From the NCBI GenBank assembly GCA_037446115.1, contig JBBIJF010000006.1, positions 1 through 64,000 of the forward strand: a stretch of 64,000 nt of DNA. Reading direction: 5' to 3'. The position numbers were made by a program, and so were the translations under genes. Shown one piece after another: positions 59,695-64,000 of this stretch (the stretch's first letter is position 1; each line of letters starts with the position of its first letter). Under the pieces are notes generated by a model. The model was not told where the DNA came from, ran no database searches, and saw nothing but the letters and a program-made list of their open reading frames with translations. The DNA comes from JANWXD01 sp037446115. Its GTDB lineage: Bacteria; Acidobacteriota; Terriglobia; Bryobacterales; Bryobacteraceae.

Positions 59695-61017
59695 CTAGAG
59701 AAGGTCCCACGGCTTGCGGGCGTTCCGGCCTAGCAGGGCACACGCTTCACGGTCTTCGGGAAAGGTTTCCTTTTGAGGGTCCCAGCGGAGCTTGCGTCCG
59801 ATCTTGTAGGCGATGTTACCGAGATGGGCCACCACCGTGGAGCGGTGGCCGGTTTCGACGTCTGCATTGGGGCGCGTCCGGCTACGGACGCATTCGATAA
59901 AGTTCCGCACGTGAGCCGCGGTCGCATCGGCGGCCTGCACCCACCGGCGTTCGGTCCTTCCCTGCTCCGGGTAGATTTCGTAGCCGATGCGGTCGGCGAA
60001 AAGGGTGCCGCTGGTGCCGTAGAAGGCCATGCCGTGCGGCCGGTCGTGCTCGCCGCGCGCCTGATAGTACTTCATCTCGGGCGTGCGACCGCCGAGACCG
60101 TGAGCGTTCAGGTTGCACGCCTCATAGCTGAGCACAAAGCCGGGGTATTCGTAAGTGACCTGAAGAACGTCCGGCATTTCTCCGGCGTCCTCGAGTGCGA
60201 ACCGGCCTCCGGAGGCGGAGACGCGCAGGGGGGTCTCCGCACCCATGATCTGGTGCACGGTGTCGAAGCGGTGAGTGCCGAAATCCGTGATGGTCCCGCC
60301 GGCGTAGTCCCAAAACCAGCGGTAGGTTCCAAGAAAGCGCTTGCGATTGAAGGGGACTTTCGGAGCCGGGCCGAGATAGAAATCCCAGTCCAGGCCGGGC
60401 GGCGGGTCGCTGTCGGGCTCCCGGCCAATGCCTGCGGGAAACATGTTGCTGTAGTTCCATACGCGGACGAAATGGACACGACCGAGCTCACCGCTCTGAA
60501 TAATGCGCGCCACCTCGGCAAAGTGCGGCGCAGAGCGGTGTTGGGTTCCCGTCTGCACGATGCGGTTGTAGCGCCGCGCTGCCTCGACCATCGCGCGGCC
60601 TTCGCGGATGTTGTGGGCCAAGGGCTTTTCCACATAGACATCCTTGCCCGCCTCGCAGGCCAAAACTGTGGGGATCGCGTGCCAGTGGTCCGGAGTGGCG
60701 ATAACGACTGCATCAATGTCGCTCTGCTCGAGGAGCCTGCGGAAGTCCTTGTAGACCCGAGCGTGCGCACCGGCCCACTGGCGGGCCGCTTCGGCGTTGG
60801 CCGCGTACACATCACAGACGGCGACAAATTCCACGCCCGGCACTTCGCGCATTAGACGGGCCAGATAGCGGCCCCGTGCTCCGCAGCCGATCAAACCCGC
60901 ACGGATGCGGTCGTTCGCGCCCCGGAGGCGCCGGGCGGCCGCCCCCACGACGGGTGCTCCAACCAGGAACCTCCGGCGGGCTATGGCGTCTGAGTTTTGA
61001 GCTCCCATAGGGTGCAT
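59695..61017 (-). CDS. exported Gfo/Idh/MocA family oxidoreductase
   Basis: ATG 61017 (440 aa) is chosen. A TTG at 61029 and an ATG at 61008 are in frame. The N-terminus IARRRFLVGAPVVGAAARRL is a Tat signal. The NAD(P) fold has IRAGLIGCGARGRYLARLMR, the second strand FVAVCDVYAANA and VVIATPDHWHAIPTVLACEA. EKPLAHNIREGRAMVEAA contains the catalytic EKP Lys. The C-terminal domain includes DYAGGTITDFGTHRFDTVHQ with the usual Asp/His pair. Such Tat-exported members are abundant in Planctomycetes and Acidobacteria and act on sugars or inositols. It is divergent from the last Oar receptor and may lead into the downstream operon. Confidence 0.9.
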   Translation of the reverse strand: MHPMGAQNSDAIARRRFLVGAPVVGAAARRLRGANDRIRAGLIGCGARGRYLARLMREVPGVEFVAVCDVYAANAEAARQWAGAHARVYKDFRRLLEQSDIDAVVIATPDHWHAIPTVLACEAGKDVYVEKPLAHNIREGRAMVEAARRYNRIVQTGTQHRSAPHFAEVARIIQSGELGRVHFVRVWNYSNMFPAGIGREPDSDPPPGLDWDFYLGPAPKVPFNRKRFLGTYRWFWDYAGGTITDFGTHRFDTVHQIMGAETPLRVSASGGRFALEDAGEMPDVLQVTYEYPGFVLSYEACNLNAHGLGGRTPEMKYYQARGEHDRPHGMAFYGTSGTLFADRIGYEIYPEQGRTERRWVQAADATAAHVRNFIECVRSRTRPNADVETGHRSTVVAHLGNIAYKIGRKLRWDPQKETFPEDREACALLGRNARKPWDLL

Positions 61018-61154
61018 TATGCACCGCAAGGCTCACGCAACGCGACCGAGTCGGTGCATTTCACATCGTAAGACGAAAAGGCGGCGAGCCATCGGTCCGA
61101 AACTGATTGATAACAAGCATGTTCGCGTTCCGGCCGCGGAATGTGTCGATTTTT

Positions 61155-61184
61155 TTGTTGCAATGGTGCCGCCGTTGTGATAAT
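61155..61184 (+). promoter_or_regulatory. promoter of the last Oar receptor
   Basis: TTGTTG (61155-61160) is followed after 18 bp by GATAAT (61179-61184), which is preceded by TGT to make an extended -10 element. An alternative -35, TTGCAA, would have a 15-bp spacer. The leader of about 65 nt ends in a strong GGAGGGA ribosome site before ATG 61256. The rest of the 238-bp divergent gap shows nothing else. Confidence 0.55.
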
Positions 61185-61255
61185 AGTCGGGCGTTAACGG
61201 GAAGGTACTAGGGTGGTTCTGCTACGGGGCGGAACCCAAAGACGGAGGGAGCGCA

Positions 61256-64000
61256 ATGCGAGCTTGGCTTGTCGCCTGTGCAACAGTCGTAGTAGGCGCC
61301 ATGATTGCGCCTTCCCACGGGAAGGCGCAGATTCTGTACGGTTCCATCGTCGGTAACGTCACGGATGCCACAGATGCTGTGATTCCAGGCGCCTCGGTGA
61401 CGATCACCCACAAGGAAACCAACCAGAGCCGGTCCACAACCACCAACGCCGTCGGGCAGTACAGCTTCCCGACCATCGCGACGGGGACTTATGTGGTCAG
61501 AGTGACGGCACACGGGTTCCGCACTGCGACGCAGGACGACGTGGTCGTGACGGTCAACAGCCAGACCCGGGTCAACATCCGGCTGGAGCTCGGTGCGGTC
61601 ACTGAATCAGTGGTGGTCTCAGCTTCGGGCCTGACGCTGCAAACCGATCGTGCCGAGGTGCGCGCCGAAGTCACCGAAACCACCCTCAATAACACCCCCG
61701 TCCCACTCGGGCGGAACTACCAGCACCTGTTCATGACGCTGCCGGGATTTTCGCCGCCGGAAGATGCGCATTCGATCCCGTCCAATCCGTCGCGTGCCAT
61801 TCGCTTCAGCGTCAATGGTACCAGCCGTAGCAACAACAACACCCGGATTGACGGCGCTTCGAGCACCAACATTTGGCTGCCGCACATGGTGGCTTATGTG
61901 CCGGCCCTGGAGTCCATTGAAACCGTCAACGTCGTCACGAATTCGTTTGACGCCGAGCAGGGGCTGGCCGGAGGCGCCGCCATCAACGTTCAGATCAAGA
62001 GCGGCACCAACAACCTGCACGGCTCGCTGTTCGAGTACCACATGAACCAGCACTTGAAGGCGTACCCCTGGGTCAGTGACAAAAACCAGCCTCTGCCCAA
62101 GTACGTGTACAACCAGTTCGGCGGAACGGCGGGCGGCCCCATACGGAAAAACAAGCTGTTCTACTTTGTCAGCTACGAAGGAACACGAGAAGCCCAGGCG
62201 GCGAGCAAGTTCCAGACCGTTCCCACGGCGGCGATGAAGACCGGAGACCTGTCTGCGTCCCCGACTCCCATCTACGACCCGATGACAGGAAATCCGGACG
62301 GAAGCGGGCGCACGCCGTTTCCGGGCAATCGGATTCCGGCGGCACGCATTGACCCTGCGGTACAGAAGCTGATCGGAACCGGTCTCTGGCCCAACCCCAA
62401 CCGCATCGGCGGCGGCCGGTTCGGTCTCACCAACAACTACCTGGCGGTGGGACCGACAACCTTCTTCCGCGACACGGTGGACAGCAAGGTCAACTGGAAC
62501 GCCTCGGAAAAGCTCACCGCATTTGTCCGTTTCAGCGTGCTGGACTACCGGATGAGCAACCCGCAGACTTTCGGCCCGCTCGGCGGCACTTACCTTCATC
62601 CGACCAATAGCAACCCGGGAAAGGGGTTCGGGAGAACTTACAGCGGCACCATTTCCGCGACGTGGGTTTCGCGGCCGAATTTCGTGGTGGACGCCTACTT
62701 TGGCTACACCCTCATGGACACCAACGTCGAACAGGACCGCCTGGATGAAAAACTCGGGGCGGAATTCCTGGGCATCCCGGGCACCAACGGACCGCGCCGC
62801 TGGGAAGGCGGCTGGCCGAGATTCCAGATAGACGGCTTCAGCGAGCTGGGCATCCCCAACGACTTCATGCCCTACTACCGCCACGATCCGCAATGGCAGT
62901 ACGTAGCCAATGCCAACTGGAACAAGAGCACGCACAACATCCGGTTCGGTTTCGACTTCTACGTGCAACACTTGAACCACAACCAGCCGGAGTTCTCCGG
63001 ATCGGGCGGTAATCCGGCACAGGGCGGATTCCGTTTCCGGCAGGGCACCACCCAGGTGCGGGGCGGTCCGAGCGGCAACGACTTCAACGCCTTCGCTTCC
63101 TTTTTGCTGGGTCTTCCACGGGACGCCGGCAAGATTCACCAGTTCCCGGACGACGGCTACACTACGCGCGCCAAATTCTTCAGCACCTACATCCGCGACC
63201 AGTGGCAGGTCAGTCGCAAGCTGACCGTGACATACGGCACACGGTGGGAGTACTTCCCCTTCCCCACGCGCGCCGATCGCGGCCTGGAGCGTTACGATTT
63301 CGATAACAACAAGATTCTGGTGTGCGGGGTAGGCATCGTTCCGGATGACTGCGGCATCGAGGTAGGCAAACGCCACTTCGCACCGCGCATGGGCATTGCC
63401 TACCGCGCCACGAACACCTTCGTCGTCCGCGCCGGCTACGGCATCACGATCGACCCGTTCAACTGGTCACGGCCCTTGCGCACCAATTACCCCATCATGG
63501 CAGTGCAGACGCTCGAAGCGCCCAACACCTTCGGCTGGGCGACGACTTTGCGCCAGGGGCTCCCGGCCGTGCCGCGCCCGGATCTTGGCAACGGGATCAT
63601 TGACATACCACGCACGGCAGCCGTGCTCACCGCCGATCCTAACAACACGCGCCGCGGATATATCCAATCGTGGAACTTCACGCTCGAAAAGGAGTTGCCC
63701 GGCCGCTGGATCGCCGCTGCCGGTTATGTCGCCACCCGTTCAGTGAATCAGATGGCGAGCCTCGAGCAGAACTGGTCGCCGATCGGCGGCGGCAGTGCGG
63801 GCCGGCAGATGGTGCGCAGGTTCAACCGGACCGCGCCCACACAGATGCTGGCGAGCCTCGGCACCGCGAAGTACGACTCGCTTCAGATCCGTGCCGAGCG
63901 CCGGTTCTCCGGTGACTATCAGATCCGCGTGGCGTACACCTGGGGCCATGGGCGGGGATATACCCCGGAAGACTCCGGCGCCACACCCAACCGCGTCAGC
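61256..64000 (+). CDS. Oar-like TonB-dependent receptor (3' end beyond the window)
   Basis: The frame is open from ATG 61256 to the window end (915 codons, no stop). The signal peptide is RAWLVACATVVVGAMIAPSH. A CarboxypepD_reg domain spans about 26-110 (GSIVGNVTDATDAVIPGASV ... GTYVVRVTAHGFRTA). The plug region includes PLGRNYQHLFMTLPGFSPPE, FSVNGTSRSNNNTRIDGASS and ESIETVNVVTNSFDAEQGLA. The barrel starts with NNLHGSLFEYHMNQHLKAYP and continues to the edge. About 200-300 residues of barrel should be missing if it is of usual Oar length. Ribosome site GGAGGGA lies 5 bp before the ATG. Confidence 0.9.
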   Translation, partial: MRAWLVACATVVVGAMIAPSHGKAQILYGSIVGNVTDATDAVIPGASVTITHKETNQSRSTTTNAVGQYSFPTIATGTYVVRVTAHGFRTATQDDVVVTVNSQTRVNIRLELGAVTESVVVSASGLTLQTDRAEVRAEVTETTLNNTPVPLGRNYQHLFMTLPGFSPPEDAHSIPSNPSRAIRFSVNGTSRSNNNTRIDGASSTNIWLPHMVAYVPALESIETVNVVTNSFDAEQGLAGGAAINVQIKSGTNNLHGSLFEYHMNQHLKAYPWVSDKNQPLPKYVYNQFGGTAGGPIRKNKLFYFVSYEGTREAQAASKFQTVPTAAMKTGDLSASPTPIYDPMTGNPDGSGRTPFPGNRIPAARIDPAVQKLIGTGLWPNPNRIGGGRFGLTNNYLAVGPTTFFRDTVDSKVNWNASEKLTAFVRFSVLDYRMSNPQTFGPLGGTYLHPTNSNPGKGFGRTYSGTISATWVSRPNFVVDAYFGYTLMDTNVEQDRLDEKLGAEFLGIPGTNGPRRWEGGWPRFQIDGFSELGIPNDFMPYYRHDPQWQYVANANWNKSTHNIRFGFDFYVQHLNHNQPEFSGSGGNPAQGGFRFRQGTTQVRGGPSGNDFNAFASFLLGLPRDAGKIHQFPDDGYTTRAKFFSTYIRDQWQVSRKLTVTYGTRWEYFPFPTRADRGLERYDFDNNKILVCGVGIVPDDCGIEVGKRHFAPRMGIAYRATNTFVVRAGYGITIDPFNWSRPLRTNYPIMAVQTLEAPNTFGWATTLRQGLPAVPRPDLGNGIIDIPRTAAVLTADPNNTRRGYIQSWNFTLEKELPGRWIAAAGYVATRSVNQMASLEQNWSPIGGGSAGRQMVRRFNRTAPTQMLASLGTAKYDSLQIRAERRFSGDYQIRVAYTWGHGRGYTPEDSGATPNRVS

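Noticed and set aside
61619..63376. A 585-codon open frame on the minus strand
   Set aside because: It is antisense to the truncated Oar receptor, which runs open to the window end and has a strong ribosome site and promoter.
1..64000. tRNA, rRNA, insertion sequences and phage or integrase genes
   Set aside because: I looked for tRNA T-loop patterns, transposase and integrase motifs and terminal inverted repeats and saw none. A covariance or HMM search could still find a diverged element.

Overview
The window is one continuous piece of a GC-rich bacterial chromosome, and its gene content points to the phylum Acidobacteriota, most likely a Solibacter/Bryobacter-like lineage. This is inferred from family content, not from a marker gene. 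The signs are five TonB-dependent receptors (three of them large Oar-like proteins with an N-terminal carboxypeptidase-regulatory domain, the last cut by the window end), secreted TPR proteins, an exported FG-GAP/ASPIC-UnbV protein, a regulator with the Acidobacteria-style N-terminal domain seen on cyclase/TPR proteins, a Tat-exported Gfo/Idh/MocA oxidoreductase and a CehA/McbA-type metallohydrolase. No tRNA, rRNA, CRISPR array, transposase or phage gene was recognised, and no gap between genes exceeds about 255 bases.

Layout. 1-120 is the 3' end of a larB-like gene. 131-6633 (minus) is a run of hypothetical protein, aminotransferase, lytic transglycosylase, coiled-coil/GAF-like protein and ASPIC/UnbV protein. 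6723-8869 (minus) is a compact RiPP locus: a 78-residue precursor with its own sigma70-type promoter, then a B12-type radical SAM enzyme. 9111-14889 (minus) is an Oar receptor followed by two TPR proteins. 15121-18911 (plus) carries a malectin-domain membrane regulator, a STAS protein, a CoA-disulfide-reductase-like flavoenzyme and nuoI. 18921-22767 holds an acetate-kinase-like enzyme with a TPR protein, a YtxH-like protein and a GRP/ureide-permease-like transporter. 22776-34460 looks like a carbohydrate-use locus: a TonB receptor, an MFS transporter and a LacI regulator on the minus strand, divergent from an Oar receptor, two TPR proteins and a PF10091-type glycoside hydrolase. 34481-39038 has an AlaX-type editing protein, nuoA, a secreted repeat protein, a DUF488 protein and an NnrS-like protein. 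39056-44078 has a TonB receptor and an exported PHP-type protein. 44150-49041 has htrA-like, coaE, folD and an APC permease, with an exported isoaspartyl methyltransferase diverging from them. 49176-55482 has a DUF885 peptidase, glgP, a candidate structured RNA, a zinc-ribbon protein and a zinc dehydrogenase. 55469-61017 (minus) has a five-gene overlapping sugar-phosphate operon and the Gfo/Idh/MocA gene. 61256-64000 is the truncated last Oar receptor.

Two places deserve most attention. The first is the RiPP locus: the precursor tail has Ile or Val at every second position and Phe at the end (residues 68-78), and three phased 10-bp repeats sit just upstream of its promoter. The second is the five-gene operon HAD / unidentified protein / PfkB / ROK / SIS, in which every junction is a 4-bp start-stop overlap. 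Other notable points are a structured intergenic RNA candidate at 53771-53945, a duplicated receptor-TPR-TPR cassette, a strong promoter and LacI-type operator in front of one copy, and many promoters whose -10 box sits so close to the start codon that the transcript would be leaderless or nearly so.
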